From contig JADJWY010000026.1 in the NCBI GenBank assembly GCA_016716085.1, forward strand, positions 496,001-560,000: DNA of 64,000 nt, read 5' to 3'. Positions 43,865 to 52,385 of the stretch are shown here, in pieces. The translations under genes were made by a program, and so were the position numbers. Source of the DNA: Hahellaceae bacterium (GTDB lineage Bacteria; Pseudomonadota; Gammaproteobacteria; Pseudomonadales; Oleiphilaceae). Below the pieces are notes generated by a model that worked only from the letters and a program-made list of their open reading frames with translations, made no database searches and had not been told where the DNA came from. Every line of letters begins with the position of its first letter. The first letter of the stretch is position 1.

Positions 43865-45547
43865 TCACCCGCCATCGGCCTCACGACACGCCAGCACCAG
43901 CGCCCAGAATTCCGAAAAATTGTTCACCACCACATCGGGCTTGTAAGGAAATTGCTCGGTTCCGGGGAATATTTTGGTGAGCCAGAGCTGATCCCATTGT
44001 GCGCCATTAAAAAACACACTGGTCATGCCCGCTTTTTTGGCTGCCACCGTATCTGTTGTACTGTCCCCCACATACCAGACATCCGGCCCCGGACGGCGCG
44101 CAAGGTTTTCCGTCGCTAACAGCAGTTGATCGGGATGGGGTTTACGCTGGGCCACATCATCGCCACAGACCTGCGTATCAAACAGTGGCTGCCAGCCCAT
44201 TCCTTCAACAGAAGCGAGTTCGTGCTCAAAAAACTCCCGATCCCGGTTGGTGATCACACCGGTCACCAGTCCGATTTGGCGCAAACCCTCGAGCATTTCA
44301 CGCACTTTGGGCTCGAAAGGCAGCACCACGCCGTAATGATTCCGGTAGTGTTTATTGAAGGCTTCGTGAGCCACCCGCTTGGCTTTCTGATCCTCGCCAA
44401 ACAGTAACTCAAAGATATCCGTGCGCGAGATTTTCCGGTCAGCGCGAATCTTGGGATGGAGCTTTTTGTGCTCTTTTACATAGGCGACCAGTCTCGCATC
44501 GTCGGCTGAGCGACTCTTTTCTGGCGGCACAAGCCGTTGGCTCAAGCCCAACTCATCCAGCTCCGGCAACAGGTCGTCAACGGCGTGGTACATGGCATCC
44601 AGGGTATCAACCAAGGTGGCATGCCAGTCAAACAGAATCAGAGTCGGACGATGCAAGCGCGCGACCGCCAGGTGCCAGTCCGGTTCAACCCGCTCCCGCA
44701 ACGGCGGGCGCAAGGGGCAGTCGGGAGGATTGGCTTTTATCGCTGCAACCAGATCCGGGGCATCCGGGAGGGTGCCAAGTAAGTCAAATACCCCCTGAAA
44801 CCCCACCACCTCGGCTTCCGGTGCAAACACGCCACCTTCACTCCGCCTCAGCCAGTGGTGCGTCTCGGCATCCTCATCATCGGAAGGGCGCGCCTGGTAG
44901 AAGATGGGCGTTATGCCGGCAAGAGTCGCTGTTTTCATGTCCGTAGGGCTATCCCCGATGTACCAGATTTGCGCGCCCGGCATTTCACCTGCACGCTGAA
45001 TGGCCTCAAACAGGATCGCAGGATCAGGCTTGTAGACATTCAGATCATCTGCGCAGACCCAGGTTGTCAGGAGATTTCGCCATGCGCCGGCTTCAACCAC
45101 ATCCAGCTCTTTTTCCAGAAAATCCCGGCTACGATTGGTCGCAACGCCCAGTTTGATGCCCAACGCCTTGAGTGCTGCCAGGGCGCGTCCCACACCCGGC
45201 TCAAAGGGTTTAACTTCACCAAAGTGCTTACGATAGCTTGCGTTATAGGCCGCATGTGCCCGCCCTTTGGCCTCGGTATTCTCACCGAAAATCGCATTGA
45301 AAATTTCGGTGCGGGAGATTCGCCGCTCAGCTTGGGTGCGCGGGTGAACCTGACGGTAGATGCGAATAAAACGCACCAGCCGCGCATCGGCCTCGGTTGC
45401 ACACGCTGTTTCCTGCAACAGCTCCTCAACCAGCCCAAGCTCTTCGAGTAAGGGCAGCATGTCCGCCATGGCGTTATACATGGCATCCAGGGTGTCGACC
45501 AGGGTGCCGTGCCAGTCAAACAGGATCAGGGAGGGACGCTTCAGCAT
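43865..45547 (-). CDS. tandem-duplicated HAD-like hydrolase
   Basis: 560 residues from the ATG at 45547, with GAGAGG upstream. It consists of two copies of a HAD domain joined by an Ala/Pro-rich linker. Copy one starts RPSLILFDWHGTLVDTLDAMY and copy two RPTLILFDWHATLVDTLDAMY; later motifs also match (GVATNRSRDFLEKEL with GVITNRDREFFEHEL, WYIGDSPTDMKTA with WYVGDSTTDTVAA). Both copies keep the nucleophile Asp but have His where most HAD phosphatases have the second, general-acid Asp. Nearest recognised relatives are phosphoglycolate phosphatase-like. The substrate is unknown. Confidence 0.88.
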   Translation of the reverse strand: MLKRPSLILFDWHGTLVDTLDAMYNAMADMLPLLEELGLVEELLQETACATEADARLVRFIRIYRQVHPRTQAERRISRTEIFNAIFGENTEAKGRAHAAYNASYRKHFGEVKPFEPGVGRALAALKALGIKLGVATNRSRDFLEKELDVVEAGAWRNLLTTWVCADDLNVYKPDPAILFEAIQRAGEMPGAQIWYIGDSPTDMKTATLAGITPIFYQARPSDDEDAETHHWLRRSEGGVFAPEAEVVGFQGVFDLLGTLPDAPDLVAAIKANPPDCPLRPPLRERVEPDWHLAVARLHRPTLILFDWHATLVDTLDAMYHAVDDLLPELDELGLSQRLVPPEKSRSADDARLVAYVKEHKKLHPKIRADRKISRTDIFELLFGEDQKAKRVAHEAFNKHYRNHYGVVLPFEPKVREMLEGLRQIGLVTGVITNRDREFFEHELASVEGMGWQPLFDTQVCGDDVAQRKPHPDQLLLATENLARRPGPDVWYVGDSTTDTVAAKKAGMTSVFFNGAQWDQLWLTKIFPGTEQFPYKPDVVVNNFSEFWALVLACREADGG

Positions 45548-45621
45548 GGGAGCCTCTCGGTTGAAGGTACAACATGCCATTCAGTATAGACCTTGTAGCG
45601 ACCCACACGGATGCCATATAC

Positions 45622-45645
45622 TGATAATATATAGCACCTATATCA
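45622..45645 (+). promoter_or_regulatory. imperfect palindrome, probable vapBC operator
   Basis: TGATAATATATAG and CTATATCA form an imperfect inverted repeat ending 15 bases before the vapB start. It is AT-rich like a promoter -10 region. VapB-VapC complexes usually bind such palindromes to repress their own operon. Confidence 0.5.
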
Positions 45646-45659
45646 AGCGAGATCATTCC

Positions 45660-45899
45660 ATGACATCCCCTGTTGGAACCGTGTTCGACAATAATCGAAC
45701 CCAGGCAGTACGTCTGCCTGCAGAAACGCGCTTTCCTGACTCTGTCAAAAAGGTGGCTGTCAGAGTCAACGGCAGAGAACGCATCCTGTCACCGATAGAA
45801 AGCACATGGGACAGTTTCTTTCTGGCGACCGAAGGTGTCAGCGAGGATTTCCTGGTGGAACGTGCTGACCAGCAGCAAACCGAGCGGGAAGCATTTTAG
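45660..45899 (+). CDS. vapB: VapB-family antitoxin
   Basis: 79 residues. GTVFDNNRTQAVRLPAETRF is the AbrB-like swapped-hairpin DNA-binding half of VapB antitoxins, with the conserved NNRTQAVRLP signature. The C-terminal half (STWDSFFLATEGVSEDFL) would wrap the toxin. The stop codon overlaps the toxin's GTG start by one base. The ATG at 45660 has GAGAT upstream. Confidence 0.94.
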   Translation: MTSPVGTVFDNNRTQAVRLPAETRFPDSVKKVAVRVNGRERILSPIESTWDSFFLATEGVSEDFLVERADQQQTEREAF

Positions 45900-46300
45900 T
45901 GCTCAAATACATGCTGGATACGAACATCGCGATTTATGTGATCAAGCGTCGCCCAATTTCGGCACTCGAGCGCTTCAACAGGCATGCAGGGCAGCTCTGC
46001 ATCAGTACCATCACTCAAGCGGAACTCTACCACGGCGCAGAAAAAAGTGAGCTCGTAACACGCAACCTGGCCGTCGTGGAAGACTTCGTTTCGAGGCTGA
46101 CCGTACTCGACTATGGTTCTCAAGCCGCCGCTCATTATGGTGACATCAGAGCCACCCTTGAAAAGGTAGGCACACCCATTGGTGTCAACGATTTGCACAT
46201 TGCCGGCCATGCCCGCTCAGCGGGTCTCGTACTCGTGACGAATAATGAAAAAGAATTCGTGAGAGTCCCAGGGCTTCGAATTGAAAACTGGATATCTTAG
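45899..46300 (+). CDS. vapC: VapC-family PIN-domain ribonuclease toxin
   Basis: 133 residues. PIN active-site acids are visible: Asp7 in MLDTNIAIYVIK, Glu42 in TQAELYHGA and Asp98 in GVNDLHIAGHA; the last position, usually Asp, is in VTNNEKEF. VapC toxins cut tRNA-fMet or rRNA when VapB is degraded. Start is the GTG that shares its G with the vapB stop. Only two bases separate its stop from the RNase J-like gene. Confidence 0.95.
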   Translation: MLKYMLDTNIAIYVIKRRPISALERFNRHAGQLCISTITQAELYHGAEKSELVTRNLAVVEDFVSRLTVLDYGSQAAAHYGDIRATLEKVGTPIGVNDLHIAGHARSAGLVLVTNNEKEFVRVPGLRIENWIS

Positions 46301-46302
46301 CC

Positions 46303-47694
46303 GTGCATAGCGAGCTCATTCCCGATCATAACGCGCTCTGGTTCCTGCCCCTCGGGGGCTGCGGCGAGATCGGCATGAACCTGAATCTCTATGGTCATGA
46401 CCGCCGCTGGTTGATGGTGGACTGTGGTATTACGTTTGAACCGGGACGTCAGCATGAAGTAATCCTGCCTGACCCAACATTTATTCGGCAGCGACGACAG
46501 TCGCTCAGCGGCATGATCATTACACATGCGCACGAAGACCATATCGGTGCCGTCCCCTATCTGTGGCCGCAGTTGGATTGCCCGATTTATACCACGCCCT
46601 TCACGGCGGAGATTCTGCGCCGCAAACTTGCCTCGGCAGGACTACTATCACGGGCGCCCATCATCGAGGTACGCCCGGGCGAGCGGCATGCTATCGGTCC
46701 TTTCAGCGTGGAGTGGTTGCAACTGACGCATTCGATCCCGGAGCCTAACGCGCTGGTTATCCGCACACCTGCGGGCCACATTTTTCACACGGCGGACTGG
46801 AAACTGGACCCCTCCCCGATCGTCGGTCCCTCCTATGACCGCATCCGGTTGCAGCAACTGGCCAATGAGAATATTCGTGCCATGGTGTGCGACTCGACCA
46901 ATGCGCTGGTGCCCGGCCACTCGGTATCAGAGTCGTCCCTTTATGCGGGTCTGAAAAACGTCGTGGCAGCGTGTGAAGGCCGTGTTTTCGTCGGCTGTTT
47001 CGGCAGCAATATTGCCCGCCTGCACACGCTCGCCCGTATCGCCCAAGAGACTGGCCGCTACCTTTGCCTATTGGGGCGCTCACTACAGAACATGGTTGCA
47101 GCAGCCAAAACCCAGGACGTGTGGCCCAGAGACGTTACGCTGGTTGAACCGGGTCATGCAGGCTATTTACCGGCAGAGGAATTGCTCGCGGTGGCCACCG
47201 GGAGTCAGGGCGAACCTCGCACGGCCCTATGGCAACTGGCCAACGGCCGCCATCCAGCGCTGGATATTGAAGCGGGAGACACCGTGATTTTCAGTGCTCG
47301 AACCATACCGGGGAATGAGCCCGCCGTAGCGCGTCTGCAATCTGCGCTTAAAGGCCGTTCGGTGCACCTGATTACGTCAGATCAAAGCGACTTACCAATA
47401 CATGCCTCCGGTCATCCCTGTCAGGACGAACTGCGTCAGATGTATCAATGGGTTCGTCCGCAAATTGCCATACCCGTGCATGGCGAAGCTGCGCATATGG
47501 CCCGGAATGCGGTCCTCGCACGTGACTGTTATGTCCCTTACGCACTGACGGGTGAAAACGGGGATCTGTTTCAGCTCGAGGGCACACCTCGCTGCCTGAA
47601 AAAATTCGCGGCGGTGGGTCGTTTGCATCTGACGCCAGAAGGGCGTCTTCAGTCAGCGCCACAGCGCAGCGATTTCATCCCGATAGCGGGGTAG
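46303..47694 (+). CDS. RNase J-like metallo-beta-lactamase ribonuclease
   Basis: 463 residues. The metallo-beta-lactamase fold begins LPLGGCGEIGMNL and VDCGITFEP and has the zinc motif THAHEDHIG (His75, His77, Asp79, His80), then HTADWKLDP. A beta-CASP region follows with VGCFGSNIARL, LLGRSLQN, TGSQGEPRTAL, FSARTIPGNE and PVHGEAAHM. This is RNase J-like, about 90 residues shorter than Bacillus RNase J because the C-terminal domain is missing. Start is the GTG two bases after vapC. Gammaproteobacteria rely mostly on RNase E, so its job is unclear. Its end overlaps the convergent gene by 42 bases. Confidence 0.88.
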   Translation: MHSELIPDHNALWFLPLGGCGEIGMNLNLYGHDRRWLMVDCGITFEPGRQHEVILPDPTFIRQRRQSLSGMIITHAHEDHIGAVPYLWPQLDCPIYTTPFTAEILRRKLASAGLLSRAPIIEVRPGERHAIGPFSVEWLQLTHSIPEPNALVIRTPAGHIFHTADWKLDPSPIVGPSYDRIRLQQLANENIRAMVCDSTNALVPGHSVSESSLYAGLKNVVAACEGRVFVGCFGSNIARLHTLARIAQETGRYLCLLGRSLQNMVAAAKTQDVWPRDVTLVEPGHAGYLPAEELLAVATGSQGEPRTALWQLANGRHPALDIEAGDTVIFSARTIPGNEPAVARLQSALKGRSVHLITSDQSDLPIHASGHPCQDELRQMYQWVRPQIAIPVHGEAAHMARNAVLARDCYVPYALTGENGDLFQLEGTPRCLKKFAAVGRLHLTPEGRLQSAPQRSDFIPIAG

Positions 47695-48735
47695 CAGCGC
47701 AGACCAGGCAAAACCAGAAAGGTCTGGTACGGGACGCATCAAGGCCTTGAGAATACAGGCCACTGCCTCTTCCGGCGTTTCGTAGCGGTATTCCGGCCCA
47801 AAGTAGTCGGGAAACGACAGGCGATTGGGTACCACGGGCCGGCACCCGCAGGCAACCGCCTCCATGACCGACAAGCCCTGAAACTCGTGATGCGTGGTGG
47901 ACAGCACAACATCACATTGACGCAGGCGGTTAAGATAGGCTTCGCGGGAAGGCAGATAACCGTTCTCGACAATGCGGTGCTGAAAGCGTTCAAGCAGACG
48001 TTGCCACTCAGGTGGTGAGGCCTTGAAACGCTGCCCCAGCAGGATCAGTTCAAACGGAACGCTCTGTGTCTCAAGCAAGGAGACAATGGCGTAAAGTTGA
48101 TCAACTCCTTTATCGTATTCAACGCGGTGATTCCAGACAATTCTCAAGGGTCGATCGGCGTAGCCTTTTTTAAGTTCGACCGGGCGCGGGAGAAAAACAT
48201 CTGCCTCCAGTCCCACCGGAATAACAGCAGCCCTCCTACGCAGTGCCTCTACAATTCCCTGATCCACCTGCTCTGGCAACTGGGCAAGTAGCATCTCCAG
48301 CCCATGAAAAAAACTGTCCCGGTTAAAAGCCGAATTGAAAATCAGGCGATCCGCCGCCATTGCCCCGTAGAGGTTGACCATTTGAGGATCAACACTGTCG
48401 TGCTGCGCGTCACTGCGCGGATAGGCAAACTGGTTTTCGTGGAAGTACAGCAAGGCTGGACGGTCTCGCAGTGCCGGATAGCAGCCTTTGAGAGTTGCCA
48501 GATCCACTGCCGATGTAGCAATAACCGCATCCCAATCGTTAGGCGTCGCTGCATTCAATTGGGGCCACCAGCTCAAGGGATTCCCACGGATTCGCCAGCG
48601 AAAATGCCGGGGCGGGAGGCTCAGCAGTGCCCAGTCGATTTCGCCCAGCCCCTTGATCAATCCGCCACACCAGATTCTGTGACTGCCCGTGTGGTAGGCT
48701 GACAACAGCAGCAGACGCCTCGCCAGTTCAGTCAC
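47653..48735 (-). CDS. tRNA-queuosine mannosyltransferase-like (DUF3524/GTDC1 family)
   Basis: 360 residues. The N-terminus LLLLSAYHTGSHRIWCGGL and YFHENQFAYPRSD are hallmarks of the DUF3524/GTDC1 family, followed by a GT-B glycosyltransferase half with NHRVEYDKG, NGYLPSREAYLNRLRQCDVVLSTTHHEFQGLSVMEAVACGC and PEEAVACIL. The animal GTDC1 protein mannosylates queuosine in tRNA-Asp; bacterial homologues are inferred to do the same. Cytoplasmic, with no signal or membrane segment. Its 3' end overlaps the RNase J-like gene. Confidence 0.82.
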   Translation of the reverse strand: MTELARRLLLLSAYHTGSHRIWCGGLIKGLGEIDWALLSLPPRHFRWRIRGNPLSWWPQLNAATPNDWDAVIATSAVDLATLKGCYPALRDRPALLYFHENQFAYPRSDAQHDSVDPQMVNLYGAMAADRLIFNSAFNRDSFFHGLEMLLAQLPEQVDQGIVEALRRRAAVIPVGLEADVFLPRPVELKKGYADRPLRIVWNHRVEYDKGVDQLYAIVSLLETQSVPFELILLGQRFKASPPEWQRLLERFQHRIVENGYLPSREAYLNRLRQCDVVLSTTHHEFQGLSVMEAVACGCRPVVPNRLSFPDYFGPEYRYETPEEAVACILKALMRPVPDLSGFAWSALLPRYRDEIAALWR

Positions 48736-48751
48736 AGTCTATCTCCTACAA

Positions 48752-48967
48752 TCAGGAACCTACGAAATTGTCCGTCAGTATAACCCTGACGACATCATAA
48801 GTACCCTCAGCTGCGGCAAAGAATCCGGTAGTTGCTTTGAACGGGGCATTCGCAAAGCTTGGATCACCTCTGACGCAAGCCACTTTACGATATCGTAATA
48901 TAGAAAGGCTGCCGTTAAAGACATCTATAATGGTGTCGATGTCGTAAACGCGGATTGGTTCAGACAT
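48752..48967 (-). CDS. small hypothetical protein (71 aa)
   Basis: From the ATG at 48967, preceded by GGGGAG four bases upstream, a 71-residue frame reads MSEPIRVYDIDTIIDVFNGS and continues with an RYRKVACVRGDPSF block and a hydrophobic end (VVRVILTDNFVGS). I recognise no family. The strong ribosome-binding site and the position divergent from the DUF2878 gene support a real gene. It could be soluble and all-beta, but that is a guess. Confidence 0.65.
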   Translation of the reverse strand: MSEPIRVYDIDTIIDVFNGSLSILRYRKVACVRGDPSFANAPFKATTGFFAAAEGTYDVVRVILTDNFVGS

Positions 48968-49002
48968 CTGGCTCCCCAAATACCTGCCAAATAGGAAATG
49001 CA

Positions 49003-49563
49003 ATGACGCGAGACTCTGCACGTATCTGGGGCACGGCCCTGTGGTTCAACCTGCTTTGGTTTCTGGCAGTGATCTACGGCTCAGCAGGGACATTGTGGCC
49101 AGCGATGCTCGCCCTGGGCGTTCTTGTCGCCTGGTCAGCGGAAACCGGTGGCAATCTGCGTCAGGATGCACGCATGGCCGTTGCGGGGGTGTTGATTGCA
49201 TACACCGCTGAGCCGGTGTGGTTGTCCCTGGATCTGATTCACTATGAAGGACAGGGCGACCTTAATTTACCCCCTGATTGGATTACGCTGCTGTGGGTTG
49301 CGTTTGCGATCTGCTTCAACCATTGCCTGCAATGGCTTCAAACCCGGCGCCTGTTAGCGGCTATGCTGGGCTTGGTGGGAAGTGTCCTGTCGATTATCTC
49401 GGGAGAGCGCCTTGGGGCACTTAGCTTTCCCCAAGGCTGGTTCGAACTGGCGGTGGTGTACGGTCCGATTTGGGCCCTGATCACGCCGGCACTGGCCTGG
49501 CTGGCCTGGCGGCTAAACCGCCTCAACCTTCCGGTAGCAGCTTCAACTCAACCCGCCGGTTAG
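49003..49563 (+). CDS. DUF2878 membrane protein
   Basis: 186 residues with about five hydrophobic helices (LWFNLLWFLAVIYGSAGTLW, AVAGVLIAYTAEPVWLSLDL, WITLLWVAFAICFNHCLQWL and others). This is the pattern of the DUF2878 inner-membrane family of unknown function. AGGAAA precedes the ATG at 49003. Its last 41 bases overlap the convergent OmpA-family lipoprotein gene. Confidence 0.8.
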   Translation: MTRDSARIWGTALWFNLLWFLAVIYGSAGTLWPAMLALGVLVAWSAETGGNLRQDARMAVAGVLIAYTAEPVWLSLDLIHYEGQGDLNLPPDWITLLWVAFAICFNHCLQWLQTRRLLAAMLGLVGSVLSIISGERLGALSFPQGWFELAVVYGPIWALITPALAWLAWRLNRLNLPVAASTQPAG

Positions 49564-50182
49564 CTGCACGGCCAGAGGTCGTTTCATTGGAAGCCACCGG
49601 ATAACGGGGACCAAAACCTGCGGTAACGACGCGGCCGGCACTGACTCCCTGACCAATCAGGTACTGCCCCACACTCGCCGCCCGTTGCTCACTCAGACGC
49701 TGGTTCAGATCTGCACCGCCGGTTGAATCCGTGTGCCCCGCAACTTCAACGCGCGTCTGATCAAACTCTTTTAACACCAATGCCACGGAATTCAGGGTTT
49801 CGTAGAAATCCATTTTGACTTCTGCGCGCCCCGTATCAAAGGTGATATTGCCCGGCATCACCAGCGTGATTTCATTGCCGGAACGCACGACCCTGACGCC
49901 CGAACCATCCAGCCGCTGACGCAACTGATCTTCCTGCTGATCCATGTAATAGCCAATGCCGCCGCCAATGGCGCCGCCTGCTGCCGCGCCGATCAGCGCG
50001 CCTTTCTTGCGATCTTTTTTGCTGGAGCTGGCCGCCCCGATGATGGCACCCGTCACGGCCCCAACCACTCCGCCGGTCGTCGCTTTGGACGTCTGCGACT
50101 CGCGGGTATAAGGGTTGGTCGTCTGACAACCGGCCAAAAGCGCGGCCAGCGTGACGGTAGCGACTAGATTATGACGTTTCAT
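49523..50182 (-). CDS. OmpA-family lipoprotein (YiaD-like)
   Basis: 219 residues from the ATG at 50182. The signal ends in a lipobox LAALLAGC, so the mature protein is lipid-anchored at that Cys. A glycine-zipper segment (GALIGAAAGGAIGGGIGYYM) follows, and then an OmpA-like peptidoglycan-binding domain with EVAGHTDSTGGADLNQRLSEQRA and GRAANRRVEL, including the Asp and Arg that hold diaminopimelate. It should tether the outer membrane to the cell wall. Confidence 0.94.
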   Translation of the reverse strand: MKRHNLVATVTLAALLAGCQTTNPYTRESQTSKATTGGVVGAVTGAIIGAASSSKKDRKKGALIGAAAGGAIGGGIGYYMDQQEDQLRQRLDGSGVRVVRSGNEITLVMPGNITFDTGRAEVKMDFYETLNSVALVLKEFDQTRVEVAGHTDSTGGADLNQRLSEQRAASVGQYLIGQGVSAGRVVTAGFGPRYPVASNETTSGRAANRRVELKLLPEG

Positions 50183-50211
50183 CTGGACCTCTATTCTCCT
50201 ATTATTGGATA

Positions 50212-50238
50212 AAAGGGAAAGCATCTGGCTTTCCCTTT
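50212..50238 (-). terminator. terminator of the tkt-epd-pgk-fba transcript
   Basis: AAAGGGAAAGC pairs with GCTTTCCCTTT around a five-base loop and on the minus strand is followed by TTTT. It lies 27 bases beyond the alpha/beta hydrolase stop, the last gene of the leftward operon, and just upstream of the lipoprotein gene. Confidence 0.75.
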
Positions 50239-50265
50239 CGATGACAAATTCACTTTACTGAATAT

Positions 50266-51255
50266 TCACTGAACTGAACCTGAACGCAAGCCCTCAAGCG
50301 CCGCGTTCAGCGCATTACCCATTCTCTCAAAGACCTGGGAGCGGATATCTTCAGACTCATTCACAAGATGGTGGCGACCCTTTTTCAAGAAGGTCACCGT
50401 GGCGTTAGGCAGAAGCGTTTGCAACTTGGCAACATTATGCTCCCAGTCTACGGTCGTATCCTCTTGCCCCTGGATGATGGTCACCGGCATAAAAAGCGGC
50501 TCATTGCGTTCGATATTGGCCACCCACTTTCGCAGCGCCGCCACCCAGTCAATCGCCACAAATTGTGCCTGCAGGGGGTCTTTTTCCTTCAGAAAGCGAA
50601 TGAACTCGGAATCATGTGAGTTTTCCAGCCAGCCCCGACGCCAGGTACGCACGAAGCCACCCAACACCACGTGCAGTAGTACCACTGAACGCCATCCCTT
50701 GGGACGCACCAGAGGCGCCAAAAACACCCAATGCTTGAAGGGGCTGGCCTCCAATGTGTAGCGACGCTGAAAAAGGGTTTCAATCAGGACTGCCGCACCG
50801 GTGCTCTGCCCTACCGCAAACCAGGGGCCTGGCACCTTGCCTTTGCAAATGGCCAGACAGGATTCGAGGATTTTCTGGTAATCCGCAAAACTCTTGATGG
50901 AGGCCTCGTCACCGCTGGACAGTCCATGCCCAGGCAGATCGTACGCCACCACCGAGAAGTTCTCTCGCAACAAATACTCGATCAGGTGGCCGTAAAGCCC
51001 GACATGATCAAAGTAACCGTGAAACACAAATACCGTACCTTTGGGGCGGGGTGGAGAATACACGTGCAACGCAATGCGATAACCCAGTGCTTCAAAATAG
51101 CCCAACCGATGGCTAACGCCAGTGATGCGGTTTTCCTTATCGATGCGATAGTAGGTGCAATACTGCACCTCTATCTCGGTAAGCTCCGGCGCTGACGAAA
51201 AATCCATTTTCCTTAGCTGTTGACAGAGCTGCGTCCGATCCCAAAAAGGTATCAT
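50266..51255 (-). CDS. alpha/beta hydrolase (lysophospholipase-like)
   Basis: 329 residues. The fold is shown by FVFHGYFDHVGLYGHLIEYL, YDLPGHGLSSGDEASI and the nucleophile elbow VGQSTGAA (Ser), with a late catalytic His in KKGRHHLVNE. It resembles monoglyceride lipase/PldB-type enzymes and has no signal peptide. It sits 18 bases downstream of fba, so it is the last gene of the glycolytic operon. The metabolic reason for that placement is not obvious. Confidence 0.85.
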   Translation of the reverse strand: MIPFWDRTQLCQQLRKMDFSSAPELTEIEVQYCTYYRIDKENRITGVSHRLGYFEALGYRIALHVYSPPRPKGTVFVFHGYFDHVGLYGHLIEYLLRENFSVVAYDLPGHGLSSGDEASIKSFADYQKILESCLAICKGKVPGPWFAVGQSTGAAVLIETLFQRRYTLEASPFKHWVFLAPLVRPKGWRSVVLLHVVLGGFVRTWRRGWLENSHDSEFIRFLKEKDPLQAQFVAIDWVAALRKWVANIERNEPLFMPVTIIQGQEDTTVDWEHNVAKLQTLLPNATVTFLKKGRHHLVNESEDIRSQVFERMGNALNAALEGLRSGSVQ

Positions 51256-51273
51256 GCGGATTGATTCACCTAC

Positions 51274-52353
51274 TTACAGGACGTTAACACAGTTAAGGTC
51301 TTCAAAGGCCTGCTGTAAACGCTGGATAAAGGTATTTTGACCTTCACGCAGCCAGACGCGCGGATCGTAGTATTTTTTGTTGGGCTTATCCTCACCCTCA
51401 GGGTTACCAATCTGCCCCTGCAAGTAGCCTTCCTTCGCCTTGTAATACTTCATAACCCCTTCCCAAGTTGCCCACTGAGTATCGGTGTCGATGTTCATCT
51501 TGATCACACCGTAGCTGATCGCTTCACGGATTTCAGCCTGTGTACTACCGGAACCGCCGTGGAAAACAAAGTCCAGCGTCTTTGGTGCGACACCGAATTT
51601 TTCAGACACGTATTTCTGGGAGTTATCCAGAATCACTGGCGTCAGTTTCACGTTACCTGGCTTATACACGCCATGTACATTACCGAACGATGCCGCGATG
51701 GTAAAACGAGGGCTGACTTTCATCAGGTGCTCATAGGCATAAGCGACATCTTCCGGCTGGGTGTACAGCTGGGAGTTGTCGATTCCGGTGTTATCTACGC
51801 CATCTTCTTCACCACCTGTGCAACCCAATTCAATTTCGAGGGTCATACCCAACTTGGCCATACGCTTAAGGTAAGCCACACAAATTTCGATGTTTTCTTC
51901 CAGTGGCTCTTCGGACAGATCCAGCATGTGAGAGCTGAACAGCGGCTTGCCATGCTTGGCGAAGAAGGCTTCACCGGCATCCAGCATGCCATCCACCCAA
52001 GGCAGCAGTTTCTTGGCCGCGTGGTCGGTGTGCAGAATGACCGGAATGCCATAGTGCTCCGCCAGCAAATGTACATGCTCAGCCGCCGCGATTGAACCGA
52101 GAATAGCCGCTTTCTGGCCTTCCAGTTTCAGGCCTTTACCGGCATAAAAGGCCGCTCCACCGTTGGACAGCTGAATAATCACCGGCGCTTTGACTTTCGC
52201 GGCGGCTTCCATGACACCATTGACCGATTCTGTGCCAACACAGTTAACGGCAGGAATGGCGAACTGTTTTTCCTTGGCAATCTGGAAAATCTTCTGAACG
52301 TCATCGCCATGAACAACGCCCGCTTTTACCACACTTAACAAACCTTGAGACAT
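51274..52353 (-). CDS. fba: class II fructose-bisphosphate aldolase
   Basis: 359 residues of the long class II type (FbaA). Zinc and catalytic motifs are seen in ILHTDHAAKKLLPW, LEIELGCTGGEEDG, GNVHGVYKPGNVKL and FVFHGGSGSTQAEI. It cleaves fructose-1,6-bisphosphate in glycolysis and runs in reverse for gluconeogenesis. It is 32 bases downstream of pgk. Confidence 0.97.
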   Translation of the reverse strand: MSQGLLSVVKAGVVHGDDVQKIFQIAKEKQFAIPAVNCVGTESVNGVMEAAAKVKAPVIIQLSNGGAAFYAGKGLKLEGQKAAILGSIAAAEHVHLLAEHYGIPVILHTDHAAKKLLPWVDGMLDAGEAFFAKHGKPLFSSHMLDLSEEPLEENIEICVAYLKRMAKLGMTLEIELGCTGGEEDGVDNTGIDNSQLYTQPEDVAYAYEHLMKVSPRFTIAASFGNVHGVYKPGNVKLTPVILDNSQKYVSEKFGVAPKTLDFVFHGGSGSTQAEIREAISYGVIKMNIDTDTQWATWEGVMKYYKAKEGYLQGQIGNPEGEDKPNKKYYDPRVWLREGQNTFIQRLQQAFEDLNCVNVL

Positions 52354-52385
52354 GCTATTCTCCCCTGATGCATTCTTGATTCGGA

